Origin: Candidatus Onthousia excrementipullorum
GTDB taxonomy: Bacteria > Bacillota_I > Bacilli_A > RF39 > UBA660
Assembly: GCA_018712385.1 (NCBI GenBank)
Contig: DVHC01000065.1
Coordinates: forward strand, 1 to 33,422
DNA length: 33,422 nucleotides
Direction: 5' to 3'
In this document: in pieces, positions 6,897 to 15,544 of the stretch
Numbering within the stretch: position 1 is the stretch's first letter
Layout: the number at the start of each line of letters is the position of its first letter
Program-made: the position numbers and the translations under genes
Notes under the pieces: model-generated
Seen by the model: the letters and a program-made list of their open reading frames with translations, nothing else
Told to the model about the DNA's origin: nothing
The model's database searches: none

Positions 6897-9497
6897 ATGA
6901 AAGATGCTTATACTAAAAGTAGTGATGAAGTAGTTAAAATTTTAAATAGTTATATAGATGGATTAACTGCTAATGAAGTAAAGGCTAGATTAAATAAATA
7001 TGGTTATAATGAAATAGAGGCTAAGAAGCCTAAAACTATCTTAGAAATGATTTTAGAACAATTAAAAGATAGGATGATTCTAATACTTTTACTAGCTTCT
7101 ATTCTTTCATTTATTTTGGGAGAATATGCGGAAGGAATAGTTATTTTAATAATTATATTTATTAATACGTTAATTAGTATTATAGAGGAGAAAAAAGCTC
7201 TTGATGCGATAGAAGCATTAAGAAATATGAATGCTCCTCATACTACAGTTATAAGAGATGGTAAGAAGAAAAATATTTTAACTAAAGAGGTAGTTATTGG
7301 AGATATTGTTTATCTAGAAGATGGTAATATTGTACCTGCAGATATTAGATTAATAGAAGAGAATGGCTTAAAAGTAGATGAATCATCTTTAACTGGTGAA
7401 AGTGTTCCTGTAGAAAAAGATGCTAATATTATTTTAGATAAAAATACTACTTTAGCAGATAGAGTTAATATGGTTTATTCATCAACTATAATTTCTTATG
7501 GTACTGCTATTGGAGTTGTAGTTGGAACAGCTACTAATACAGAAGTAGGTTCTATTGCAACAATGTTAGAAGATACTGATAGTTTAGATACACCACTTAA
7601 AAGAAAACTTAATAAAGTAGGAGAAGTCTTAAGTATTATTGGTATTTTAGTCGCTATCCTTATATTTATAATAGGACTACTATATGATAAAGACTTTATC
7701 TCTTTATTAATGGTTTCTATATCTCTTGCTATTTCTGTAATACCAGAAGGATTACCTGCTACGGCAACTATTGTAATGGCTTTAGGTGTATCTCGTATGG
7801 CTAAGAAAAATGCTTTAGTAAAGAAGCTTCCTGCTGTTGAAGCTTTAGGTAGTGCTACTGTTATTTGTTCTGATAAGACTGGTACTCTTACTTTAAATAA
7901 AATGACAGTTGTAAAAAGTACTTTATATAGTGATATTATTAATAAAAATGATGAGAATACTTTTAGTGATGATTTGATAAAGTGTTCTCTCATCTGTAAT
8001 AATGCTTATATTGATAAAGATAAAGTAATAGGTGACCCTACAGAAGGATGCTTATTAACTTATGCTAAAAATAATGGTTATGATATTAAAGATATAAAAA
8101 GTAATAAAGTTTTATATGAACAAGCCTTTGATTCTATTAGAAAAAGAATGAGTGTTGTTATTAAAGATAAAAAAGAATATTTACTTTATTGTAAAGGCGC
8201 TCCTGAAGAGTTAATAGATGTATGTAGTTATGCTTGTGTTGATGATAAGTTAGTTAAACTTACTAATGAAGATAAGGATAAAATAAAAGATTACTGTGTT
8301 ACTATGTCTAGTAAGGGCTTAAGACTATTAGGCTTTGCCATGAAAAATATTAAGACTCTTCCTAAAGAAGGAGATATGATAGAAGAAGATTTAACTTTTA
8401 TTGGTATTATGGGAATAATTGATCCTCCTCGAGTTGAAGTAAAACACGCTATTAATACTTGTCATGAAGCAGGTATTAGAGTAATTATGATTACAGGAGA
8501 TCATAAATTAACTGCTACTGCTATTGCTAAAGACCTTGGTATCTATAAAAAAGGTGATTTAGTAGTAGATGGTGAAGAACTCAGTAGAATGAGTGATTTA
8601 AAGCTTCGTAATACCATTAAAGATATTTCTGTCTTTGCAAGAGTTACACCACAAGATAAACTTAGAATTGTTAATGCCTTAAAGAAAAAAAAAGAAATAG
8701 TTGCAATGACAGGGGATGGTGTTAATGATGCTCCTGCCTTAAAGAAAGCTGATATTGGTGTTGCCATGGGTATTACTGGTACAGATGTTGCAAAAGATGC
8801 CGCTGCTATGATTCTTTTAGATGATAACTTTACAACTATTGAAGCAGCAGTTAAAGAAGGTAGAAGAGTATATCGAAATATTCAAAAAGTAATACAATAC
8901 TTACTTGCAGGTAATATTGCTGAGGTATTAACTATATTTACATCTATGTTATTTAATTTACCAAGTCCGTTACTTGCAGTTCATATTTTATTTATCAATC
9001 TTGTAACTGATACTCTTCCATCCCTTGCTCTTGGAATAGATCCAGTAAGTCCTAATGTTATGAAACATAAACCAGTTAAAGAGGGTAGTCTATTTGAAAA
9101 AGGATTAGTCTTTAGAATAGGTTTCTATGGAATATTCCTTGCAATTATCACTTTAATCGCTTACTTAATAGGATCAAATGATAGTTATGATGTTGGTATG
9201 ACAATGGCCTTTACAGTTTTATGTTTATCACAGATATTCCACTCTCTAAATCAAAGTTCAAGTATAACATCTCTATTTAGTAAAGACTATCCAAGAAATA
9301 AAATGTTATTCCTTTCTATGGTAGGATCAATTATTTTCCTTTTAATTGTTTTATTTGTAACACCTATAAGAGAATTCTTCTCACTTAGTGTATTAAATGG
9401 AAATGAATGGTTAATAGTTATATTATTATCTTTATCACCAATTCTTATAGTAGAAATATTTAAAGCGATTAAAAGAAGCTTAGGAATGGATAGTTAG
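6897..9497 (+). CDS. P-type Ca2+-transporting ATPase (P2A, SERCA-like)
   Basis: This 866-residue integral membrane pump exports Ca2+ using ATP. Visible motifs in order are TGES (actuator domain), PEGLPA in membrane helix 4 (typical of Ca2+ pumps), the phosphorylated Asp D326 in SDKTGT, KGAPE in the nucleotide domain, [12 protein letters not shown] in the hinge and [13 protein letters not shown] in helix 6. The cation-transporter N-terminal domain (1-60) and a C-terminal set of helices are present, so all ten membrane segments are expected. It is followed after four bases by a transporter gene, so the two probably share a transcript. An AGGAG site 11 bases before the ATG supports the start. 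Confidence 0.95.
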   Translation: MKDAYTKSSDEVVKILNSYIDGLTANEVKARLNKYGYNEIEAKKPKTILEMILEQLKDRMILILLLASILSFILGEYAEGIVILIIIFINTLISIIEEKKALDAIEALRNMNAPHTTVIRDGKKKNILTKEVVIGDIVYLEDGNIVPADIRLIEENGLKVDESSLTGESVPVEKDANIILDKNTTLADRVNMVYSSTIISYGTAIGVVVGTATNTEVGSIATMLEDTDSLDTPLKRKLNKVGEVLSIIGILVAILIFIIGLLYDKDFISLLMVSISLAISVIPEGLPATATIVMALGVSRMAKKNALVKKLPAVEALGSATVICSDKTGTLTLNKMTVVKSTLYSDIINKNDENTFSDDLIKCSLICNNAYIDKDKVIGDPTEGCLLTYAKNNGYDIKDIKSNKVLYEQAFDSIRKRMSVVIKDKKEYLLYCKGAPEELIDVCSYACVDDKLVKLTNEDKDKIKDYCVTMSSKGLRLLGFAMKNIKTLPKEGDMIEEDLTFIGIMGIIDPPRVEVKHAINTCHEAGIRVIMITGDHKLTATAIAKDLGIYKKGDLVVDGEELSRMSDLKLRNTIKDISVFARVTPQDKLRIVNALKKKKEIVAMTGDGVNDAPALKKADIGVAMGITGTDVAKDAAAMILLDDNFTTIEAAVKEGRRVYRNIQKVIQYLLAGNIAEVLTIFTSMLFNLPSPLLAVHILFINLVTDTLPSLALGIDPVSPNVMKHKPVKEGSLFEKGLVFRIGFYGIFLAIITLIAYLIGSNDSYDVGMTMAFTVLCLSQIFHSLNQSSSITSLFSKDYPRNKMLFLSMVGSIIFLLIVLFVTPIREFFSLSVLNGNEWLIVILLSLSPILIVEIFKAIKRSLGMDS

Positions 9498-9501
9498 TAT
9501 T

Positions 9502-10719
9502 ATGGTAGTAAATAAGAAGAGGATAGTTTTAAGTAATAAAATTTATCCTCTATTTGCAGGACTTTCAGGAGATTTAATTTTCTATATTGCAATCAATACT
9601 TTATTTTTAACAGAAGTAAAACATTTAAGTGCTTTAGAAATTAGTTCTCTTACTACAATTAGTATATTTGTTATGCTTATTTTAAATCCTTTAGTTATGA
9701 AGATAATTAATAAAATAGGTGCTTTAAACTCTGTAAGAGTAGGGGTTACCGTTCTTTTCTTAGGAGCATTTCTTATTACTGTTGGTAATAATTATTTTAC
9801 TATTTTAATAGGTTCTATTCTTTATGAATCATATTCTTACTTTAAGAAGATGGATACTGTAATATTAAGAAAAAACCTATCTTTCCTAAAAGAAGAAGAT
9901 AAACATTTAGAATATGAAAGCAAAGGTTCCTTAATTTATGCAATAGTTACAATGTTTACTTCCTTTGTATCTGGTTTTCTTTTTAATTTAAATAACTATT
10001 TACCTATGATATGTTGTCTAATTTTTTGTCTCATAAATCTTTTCTTAGTTAATTTTCTATATGAAGTTAAAACTCCTAATAATAAGGTAATTAAGAAAGA
10101 TAAGAGAAAAGTTAAAATAACTCATCTTGTGTTCTTAATTTTACTTCTTTTTGCAGTATGCTATGCAATTATAGATTTAGGACAAAATAATAGTAAGTTA
10201 TTTATTCAATATAAATTAGATAGTTTCTTATCTTTAGAAAATGTCTCTATCATATTAACTTTAATAGTTAGTGCTTCACGAATTGTTAGAGTAGTTGCAA
10301 ATTATTTCTTTATTACAATCTATGAAAAGTATAAAAGTAAGATATTATCTATTATAGGTTATAGTCTTCTTATATCATTTGTACTTATCTTAATAGGTAA
10401 CTTTATACCATTTAAAGTCTTTGGTATTATCTTAATGAGTATAGGCTTTTGTTTATTCTTTGCTATAAGAGATCCATTTGATAATTATATTAAAGAGTTA
10501 TTACTTAATAATACTAAACAAGAAGACCACGAGATTATGATAAATAAGTTAAACTTTACAAGAAAGTTAGGTAAGTTAATAATTAGTAGTTTAATTACTT
10601 TAATACTTTTAAAAGATATTCTTACTTATGTAATGATATTTTTATTAGGACTTTCTTGTTTTAGCTTAGTTATAGTTTATGAAATATATAAAATATTAAA
10701 GAAAAAGAAATATGCTTAA
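9502..10719 (+). CDS. Major facilitator-like transporter
   Basis: The 405-residue protein consists of about 10-12 hydrophobic segments in two halves joined by a charged central loop (around residues 190-205), the layout of an MFS permease. No substrate-diagnostic motif is recognisable. The ATG is only four bases after the stop of the Ca2+ ATPase gene and has a poor ribosome site of its own, so translation is probably coupled. A terminator follows at once. Role in ion or drug efflux is possible but not shown. Confidence 0.65.
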   Translation: MVVNKKRIVLSNKIYPLFAGLSGDLIFYIAINTLFLTEVKHLSALEISSLTTISIFVMLILNPLVMKIINKIGALNSVRVGVTVLFLGAFLITVGNNYFTILIGSILYESYSYFKKMDTVILRKNLSFLKEEDKHLEYESKGSLIYAIVTMFTSFVSGFLFNLNNYLPMICCLIFCLINLFLVNFLYEVKTPNNKVIKKDKRKVKITHLVFLILLLFAVCYAIIDLGQNNSKLFIQYKLDSFLSLENVSIILTLIVSASRIVRVVANYFFITIYEKYKSKILSIIGYSLLISFVLILIGNFIPFKVFGIILMSIGFCLFFAIRDPFDNYIKELLLNNTKQEDHEIMINKLNFTRKLGKLIISSLITLILLKDILTYVMIFLLGLSCFSLVIVYEIYKILKKKKYA

Positions 10720-10746
10720 AATATCTTGAAATATAGATATTTTTTA
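10718..10746 (+). terminator. Terminator after the transporter gene
   Basis: AAATATCT and AGATATTT form an 8-bp stem followed by T; the stem starts at the stop codon. Confidence 0.7.
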
Positions 10747-10883
10747 TTGATTTATGTTGCAAAAAAGCGGAAAAAATATAAAAAGTGCGAAAAAAAGCAA
10801 CAAAAGTTATTTACGTAAAAACACACACGAGTTAATATTGTTGTATGCTTTTACTTTAAAATATTTTATTCTATAAGAAATAT

Positions 10884-10946
10884 AGGTGCTTTACGCATTT
10901 ATGCATATTTTTTTTGCTTTTTGTGCATAAACGCGAAAAAATACCT
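10884..10946. promoter_or_regulatory. Imperfect 23-bp inverted repeat, likely AbiEi operator
   Basis: CGCATTTATGCA (10894-10905) faces TGCATAAACGCG (10924-10935), 11 of 12 positions matching, and the outer ends AGGT / ACCT also match. The arms lie just upstream of the -35 region. AbiEi antitoxins are known to repress their operon by binding inverted repeats of about this size, so this is the expected operator. Confidence 0.6.
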
Positions 10947-10975
10947 TTACCTTAATATAATACATATGCTACAAT
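10946..10975 (+). promoter_or_regulatory. Promoter of the AbiE operon
   Basis: TTTACC (10946-10951) and an extended -10, TGCTACAAT (10967-10975), are 18 bases apart. A second TATAAT lies at 10956-10961. The inverted repeat abuts the -35. Confidence 0.5.
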
Positions 10976-10995
10976 AATGATGTAGGTGGGATATC

Positions 10996-11589
10996 ATGGG
11001 AAAAAAAGAAAAAATTTTAAATGTTGTAAATAGAAATGGTGGTTATATCACAGCGAAAGAGTTGACTAAATATAATATAAACAGGCGTTTTTTAACATCT
11101 TTAGTTAAAGAAAAAAAACTTATTAGAGCATCTAGAGGTTACTATATTTTTCCAAATGTTTTTTCTGATGATTTCTATATTATTCTTTCAAAATGTAAGA
11201 AAGCTGTTTTTTCGGATGCTACCGCTCTATATCTTCATAATCTTTCTGATAGAATACCTTTAGTGTATGATATTACTTTGCCTTATGGGTATGGTAATTG
11301 TTATAAAGATATGTCTAATGTATCTCTTCATTATGTAAAAAAAGAGCTTATCGATTTAGGTATGATAGAAATAGAGTCTCCTTTTGGTATGAAAATTAAA
11401 ACTTATGATATAGAAAGAACTATTTGTGATATTATAAAAAATAAAAATAAAATGGATATTGAAGTTTTTACCAAAGCTTTAAAAGAATATTCAAGATTAA
11501 AAAATAAAGATTTATTTAAATTAATGAAATATGCAAAAAAATTAAATGTAGAAAAGAAAGTAAGAGAATATATGGAGGTGTTGTTATAA
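10996..11589 (+). CDS. abiEi: AbiEi-type antitoxin (type IV toxin-antitoxin, transcriptional repressor)
   Basis: The 197-residue protein has an N-terminal winged-helix domain (about 1-55; NGGYITAKELTKYNINRRFL, then the wing with RASRGYYIF) and a C-terminal domain with SDATALYLHNLSDR and the VTLP-like DITLPYGYG, the pattern of AbiEi antitoxins. These repress the operon and block the AbiEii nucleotidyltransferase by an indirect (type IV) mechanism. The toxin frame begins at its stop codon. An inverted-repeat operator lies upstream. The ATG at 10996 is supported by AGGTGGG. AbiE modules protect against phage and stabilise mobile DNA, so this is probably acquired. Confidence 0.87.
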   Translation: MGKKEKILNVVNRNGGYITAKELTKYNINRRFLTSLVKEKKLIRASRGYYIFPNVFSDDFYIILSKCKKAVFSDATALYLHNLSDRIPLVYDITLPYGYGNCYKDMSNVSLHYVKKELIDLGMIEIESPFGMKIKTYDIERTICDIIKNKNKMDIEVFTKALKEYSRLKNKDLFKLMKYAKKLNVEKKVREYMEVLL

Positions 11590-12440
11590 TTAATCAAGAC
11601 AAATTAAAAAGTTTAGTTGCCAAAAAAGCATTAGGTAGCACATATAAATCACAAATTTACTTTCAATTATTTTATTTTGAAAGATTATTAGAAAGAATTT
11701 CTAAAAGTAAATATAAAAACTATATTATATTAAAAGGTGGATTAGTTTTAACTTCAATTATTGGTAGTGATGATAGAACTACTAAAGATATGGATGCAAC
11801 GATAAAAGGTATTCCTCTTTCTGAAAATATAATTAAAGAAATATTTAAGGAAATATTTAGCATTGATTTGGATGATGGTGTTACTTTTGAACTTATTAGT
11901 ATTAAAGATATTAGGTTAGAAGATAAGTATGGTGGTTTTAGACTAAATATTTTATCAAAATTAGGCAATAATAAAACCTATATTACAGTTGAACTAACAA
12001 CTGGTGATGAAATAACTCCTAGAGAGATAAAATTTAGTTATAATTCAATTTTTGAAGATAAAAAAATACCTATTATGGCATATAACATTGAAACGATATT
12101 AGCTGAAAAGTTTCATTCTATTATTTCAAGAGGTATTTTAAATACTCGTTTAAAAGACTTTTACGATGTTTATATGTTATTTAATTTTAAAGAAGATATT
12201 ATAGATAAAAAATTATTGGTAAAAGCAATCGAGAACACTTTTAAAAAGAGAGATACTTTAATAGATATAGATGAATTTGTTAATCTTATAGACGATTTAT
12301 ACAATAATGATTCTCTTAAAAAGCTATGGAGTGAATATCAAAATAAAAATACATATGCTAAAGGTATAGATTTTGTTGATGTAATAGATTCTGTTAAAAT
12401 AATAGTTAATATACTAGAAGAAACATTAATTACTGTTTAA
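11586..12440 (+). CDS. abiEii: AbiEii-type nucleotidyltransferase toxin, apparent ATA start
   Basis: Motifs match the AbiEii/DUF1814 family: LKGG (G51 G52), the metal-binding D-x-D (D68, D70 in TKDMD), then ETILAEKFHSI and RLKDFYDVYML in the second half. The only nearby ATG (11790) falls inside the D-x-D motif, so it cannot be the natural start. The frame is open upstream and has no ATG, GTG or TTG, but has ATA at 11586 exactly seven bases after GGAGG (11574-11578), giving (M)INQDKLKSL and 284 residues. ATT at 11589 is the alternative. The ATA overlaps the antitoxin's TAA stop. A single G-to-A change from the usual ATGA overlap would give this. It may be weakly expressed or silenced. Confidence 0.8.
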   Translation: MINQDKLKSLVAKKALGSTYKSQIYFQLFYFERLLERISKSKYKNYIILKGGLVLTSIIGSDDRTTKDMDATIKGIPLSENIIKEIFKEIFSIDLDDGVTFELISIKDIRLEDKYGGFRLNILSKLGNNKTYITVELTTGDEITPREIKFSYNSIFEDKKIPIMAYNIETILAEKFHSIISRGILNTRLKDFYDVYMLFNFKEDIIDKKLLVKAIENTFKKRDTLIDIDEFVNLIDDLYNNDSLKKLWSEYQNKNTYAKGIDFVDVIDSVKIIVNILEETLITV

Positions 12441-12446
12441 AGAGTT

Positions 12447-12475
12447 TTGATAAAAATGAGCTTAAATAATAAATA
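12447..12475 (+). promoter_or_regulatory. Possible promoter of the cell-wall cluster
   Basis: TTGATA (12447-12452) and TAAATA (12470-12475) have a 17-base spacer and would read into the transpeptidase gene through the hairpin at 12492. Confidence 0.4.
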
Positions 12476-12491
12476 ATATTTTAAAAACATA

Positions 12492-12522
12492 AACTTACTA
12501 CTGGAAAGGTAGTGAGTTTTTT
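12492..12522 (+). terminator. Hairpin with T tract abutting the transpeptidase start codon
   Basis: AACTTACTAC and GTAGTGAGTT form a 10-bp stem (one G-T) with loop TGGAAAG, then six T directly before the ATG at 12523. It looks like a terminator for AbiE, but the loop and right arm also hold the only ribosome-like site (GGAAAGG). It could therefore act as an attenuator of the downstream gene. Confidence 0.6.
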
Positions 12523-14430
12523 ATGTTTACAAGAGGAATAGATAAGAGAATGAAAATTATTCTTTTAATATTTAGTAGTATTTTATTAGTAATAGTCTTA
12601 AGAGTGTTTTATGTTCAAGTAGTAGATTATAAAAAACTATCAACTCTTGCTAGTGATCTTTGGAGTAGAAATTTACCTATTGAGGCATCGCGTGGTAGGA
12701 TTCTTGATAGAAATGGAGTAGTTCTTGCTGATAATATTACAACAACATCTTTAGTTTTAATACCTAATCAGATTAAAAATAAAAAAGAAGTTACGACAAA
12801 ACTAGCAGAGATTTTAGGAGTAAGTTTTGATGAAATGAAAGAACATGTTTATAAAGAAACATCTATTGAAAGGGTTCATCCTGAAGGAAGAAGACTATCT
12901 TATGAAGTTGCCGATAAAATAGAAGCTTTAAACTTTGATGGAGTTTATTTAGTTAAAGAATCTAAAAGATATTATCCCTATGAAGAAATGTTATCTCATG
13001 TTCTAGGATATGTCGGAATAGATAATCAAGGTTTATCTGGTATAGAGTTACAGTATGATGACTATTTAACGGGTGAGAATGGAGCGATTAAGTATTTTAG
13101 TGATGCAAAGGGGAATAAACTAGAACTTACTGATTTATATATAGAACCACAGGATGGTATGGATTTACAACTTACTATTGATATAAATATTCAAAAGTCA
13201 GTAGAACGGGAACTTGATAATGTTGTCGATATGTTTAATCCAGATATGGCTCTTGCCGTTGTTATGGATCCTAAAACTGGAGAGATACTTGCAATGAGTT
13301 CTAGACCTAATTTTGATCCTAATAATTATCAGAATTACACTCAAGAAGAATTATCTCGTAATCTTCCTATATGGGCTAGTTATGAACCTGGTTCTACCCA
13401 AAAGATAGTAACAACGGCAGCGGCAGTAGAAGAAAAAGTGGTAGATTTATTTAAAGATGAGTTTACAGATACTGGTTCAGTTAGGGTAGATACTGCTAGA
13501 ATTAAATGTTGGAAAGCAGGAGGACATGGTCATCAAACATTTTTGCAGGTACTTCAGAACAGCTGTAACCCTGGTTTTGTTAAGATGGGGCAGTTACTTG
13601 GAAAAGAGAGATTATTTCACTATTTAGATTTATTTGGTTTTGGCTCTAAGACAGGAATAGATTTAAATGGAGAAGGAGAAGGAATTATCTTTCCTCTTGA
13701 TCAAGTTGGTAATATAGAACTTGCTACTACTGCCTTTGGACAAGGTATTAGTGTTACACCTATTCAACAGATAACAGCTATATCGGCAGTTATTAATGGG
13801 GGAGACTTATTAAAGCCTTTTGTCTTAAAAAATATCTTAGAGCCTGAGACTGGTAATGTAATGGAACATAATAGTAAGATTAAAGTAAGAAAAGTAATAA
13901 GTGAAGAGACTAGTGAAATTATGAGATATGCCCTAGAGACAGTAGTTGCCTTAGGAGGAGGTAAATCTGCTTATATAGATGGTTATAGAATAGGTGGTAA
14001 GACAGGTACGGCTCAGAAAGCTGTTAATGGTGCATATCTTGCAAACAACTACATAATGTCCTTTGTTGGAATAGTACCTTCAAATGACCCGGAAGCAGTA
14101 CTTTATATCGCTATAGATAATCCAAAAGATACTGCATTGTTATCTAGTTATACAACAACTCCTATTGCAAGAAGAATTCTTTTAGATATAATAGATGCTT
14201 TAGATATAGAAAAGCAAGAAGGTGGAGTAGAAAAAGACTATGAATGGACTGATAAAGTCTATTATGAGGTAGCAGATGTAGTAGGTAAAACTCCTGAAGA
14301 AGCGAAAAAGTTACTTGAACATTTTTCTGTAGAATATTCTGGTAGTGGAGAGAAAGTAGTAAGCCAGTCTCCAGAAGCAGGAACAAGGCTTGAAGATGGC
14401 AGTACTGTTAAATTAATGTTAGGTAATTAG
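12523..14430 (+). CDS. Class B penicillin-binding protein with PASTA domain (PBP2x/SpoVD/FtsI-like)
   Basis: The 635-residue protein is a peptidoglycan transpeptidase of septum or spore-cortex synthesis. It has an N-terminal membrane anchor (about 12-29), a PBP dimerisation domain (about 50-210) and a transpeptidase domain with S291-T-Q-K294 (SxxK), S347-C-N349 (SxN) and K493-T-G495. One PASTA domain (about 580-635, VADVVGKTPEEAKKLLEH) ends the protein. It heads a cluster with mraY and ftsW, so a division role is likely; SpoVD proteins have the same layout and cannot be excluded. An in-frame ATG at 12550 with AGAGGA upstream is an alternative start, giving MKIILLIF. Confidence 0.92.
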   Translation: MFTRGIDKRMKIILLIFSSILLVIVLRVFYVQVVDYKKLSTLASDLWSRNLPIEASRGRILDRNGVVLADNITTTSLVLIPNQIKNKKEVTTKLAEILGVSFDEMKEHVYKETSIERVHPEGRRLSYEVADKIEALNFDGVYLVKESKRYYPYEEMLSHVLGYVGIDNQGLSGIELQYDDYLTGENGAIKYFSDAKGNKLELTDLYIEPQDGMDLQLTIDINIQKSVERELDNVVDMFNPDMALAVVMDPKTGEILAMSSRPNFDPNNYQNYTQEELSRNLPIWASYEPGSTQKIVTTAAAVEEKVVDLFKDEFTDTGSVRVDTARIKCWKAGGHGHQTFLQVLQNSCNPGFVKMGQLLGKERLFHYLDLFGFGSKTGIDLNGEGEGIIFPLDQVGNIELATTAFGQGISVTPIQQITAISAVINGGDLLKPFVLKNILEPETGNVMEHNSKIKVRKVISEETSEIMRYALETVVALGGGKSAYIDGYRIGGKTGTAQKAVNGAYLANNYIMSFVGIVPSNDPEAVLYIAIDNPKDTALLSSYTTTPIARRILLDIIDALDIEKQEGGVEKDYEWTDKVYYEVADVVGKTPEEAKKLLEHFSVEYSGSGEKVVSQSPEAGTRLEDGSTVKLMLGN

Positions 14431-14513
14431 TCTAAATTGAAATAATAATCATAAAATTTAATGACAAGAGAAAGTCAAATGAAAAAATATATATAGAATA
14501 ACAAAAATACTTA

Positions 14514-14522
14514 TGCTATAAT
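14514..14522 (+). promoter_or_regulatory. Extended -10 promoter of mraY
   Basis: TGCTATAAT is a perfect extended -10 element 28 bases before the ATG; no good -35 is visible. A GAGAGGCGAT ribosome site follows. Confidence 0.65.
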
Positions 14523-14549
14523 ACTTAAAGAAACGAGAGGCGATAAGTC

Positions 14550-15530
14550 ATGTTATTACTTACAAAAGCAGTATTTGCAATTATGATTGGATTTTTATTT
14601 AGTGTAGTTTTAGGTCTTATTCTTTTACCTCTTTTAAGGAAATTAAAAGTAGGGCAGAGAATAAGTAGTTATGTAGGATACTCTCATAGACAGAAAGAAG
14701 GTACTCCTACAATGGGAGGATTAATCTTTATTATTCCTACTGTCTTAATTACTTTAGGTTTATTAATTACTGATAAGATACCTTATTCTGATAATATAGC
14801 GATAGTCTTAGTTGTCTTTTTGGGCTTTGCTATTATTGGATTTTTAGATGATTTCTTATCTTTAAAAAAACATAATAATGAAGGTCTTACTACATATCAA
14901 AAACTACTAGGACAAGTAATTATTTCTACAATATTTTTCTATATCTATATGAAAAATGGAGGACAGACTTCTTTTGTTGTTGGTACTCTTGGTATTGATA
15001 TAGAACTTACTTGGCTATATGGATTATTTATATTATTTATCTTAATAGGAGCATCTAATGCTGTTAATTTAACGGATGGTTTGGATGGTCTTGCAGGAAG
15101 TTTATCTGCTGTTGCTTTCATTGCCTTTGCCCTTATTTCCTTTGTCGTAGGCTTTGAAGATATTGGAATATTTTGTTTAGTATTAGTAGGTTCACTGATT
15201 GGATTCTTAGTTTTCAATACACATCCTGCTAAAGTATTTATGGGTGATACTGGTTCCCTTGCTCTTGGGGGTGTTATGGGTGCTGTTGCTATTCTTACTC
15301 ATAGAGAACTTACTTTACTTGTAGTAGCAGGGGTATTTGTAATAGAAACATTATCAGTTATTTTACAAGTATTTTGGTTAAGAGTTTTTCATAAAAAGTT
15401 ATTCTTAATGACACCTTTACATCATCATTTTGAAAAACTTGGTTGGCAAGAGACTGATATTGTTAAATTATTTGTAGTCTTTGGACTATTACTTGCCATG
15501 GGTGGAATTATATTTGGAGTATGGTTATAG
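14550..15530 (+). CDS. mraY: Phospho-N-acetylmuramoyl-pentapeptide transferase
   Basis: MraY moves phospho-MurNAc-pentapeptide from UDP to undecaprenyl phosphate, forming lipid I at the membrane. The 326-residue polytopic protein shows the family signatures: GTPTMGG near the N-terminus, DDFLSLKKHNNEGL with the paired Asp, NAVNLTDGLDGLAG, FMGDTGSLALGG and PLHHHFE near the end. About ten membrane helices are expected. It lies between the transpeptidase and ftsW genes, 14 bases before ftsW, and has its own promoter. Length is typical. Confidence 0.97.
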   Translation: MLLLTKAVFAIMIGFLFSVVLGLILLPLLRKLKVGQRISSYVGYSHRQKEGTPTMGGLIFIIPTVLITLGLLITDKIPYSDNIAIVLVVFLGFAIIGFLDDFLSLKKHNNEGLTTYQKLLGQVIISTIFFYIYMKNGGQTSFVVGTLGIDIELTWLYGLFILFILIGASNAVNLTDGLDGLAGSLSAVAFIAFALISFVVGFEDIGIFCLVLVGSLIGFLVFNTHPAKVFMGDTGSLALGGVMGAVAILTHRELTLLVVAGVFVIETLSVILQVFWLRVFHKKLFLMTPLHHHFEKLGWQETDIVKLFVVFGLLLAMGGIIFGVWL

Positions 15531-15544
15531 AAAAGAGTGATTGA

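Noticed and set aside
7496-7993. Minus-strand frame inside the Ca2+ ATPase gene
   Set aside because: Shadow of the pump's coding sequence; no ribosome site or family. The same holds for minus-strand frames at 610, 5204, 8543, 11403, 11720, 14162, 14945, 23820, 24090, 24924, 29306, 31283 and 33072.
11570-11600. Programmed frameshift fusing AbiEi and AbiEii
   Set aside because: The toxin is in the -1 frame but no slippery heptamer or downstream structure is visible; ATA initiation explains the sequence better.
11790-12440. AbiEii starting at ATG 11790
   Set aside because: This would remove the GG motif and half of the D-x-D catalytic motif, and there is no ribosome site.
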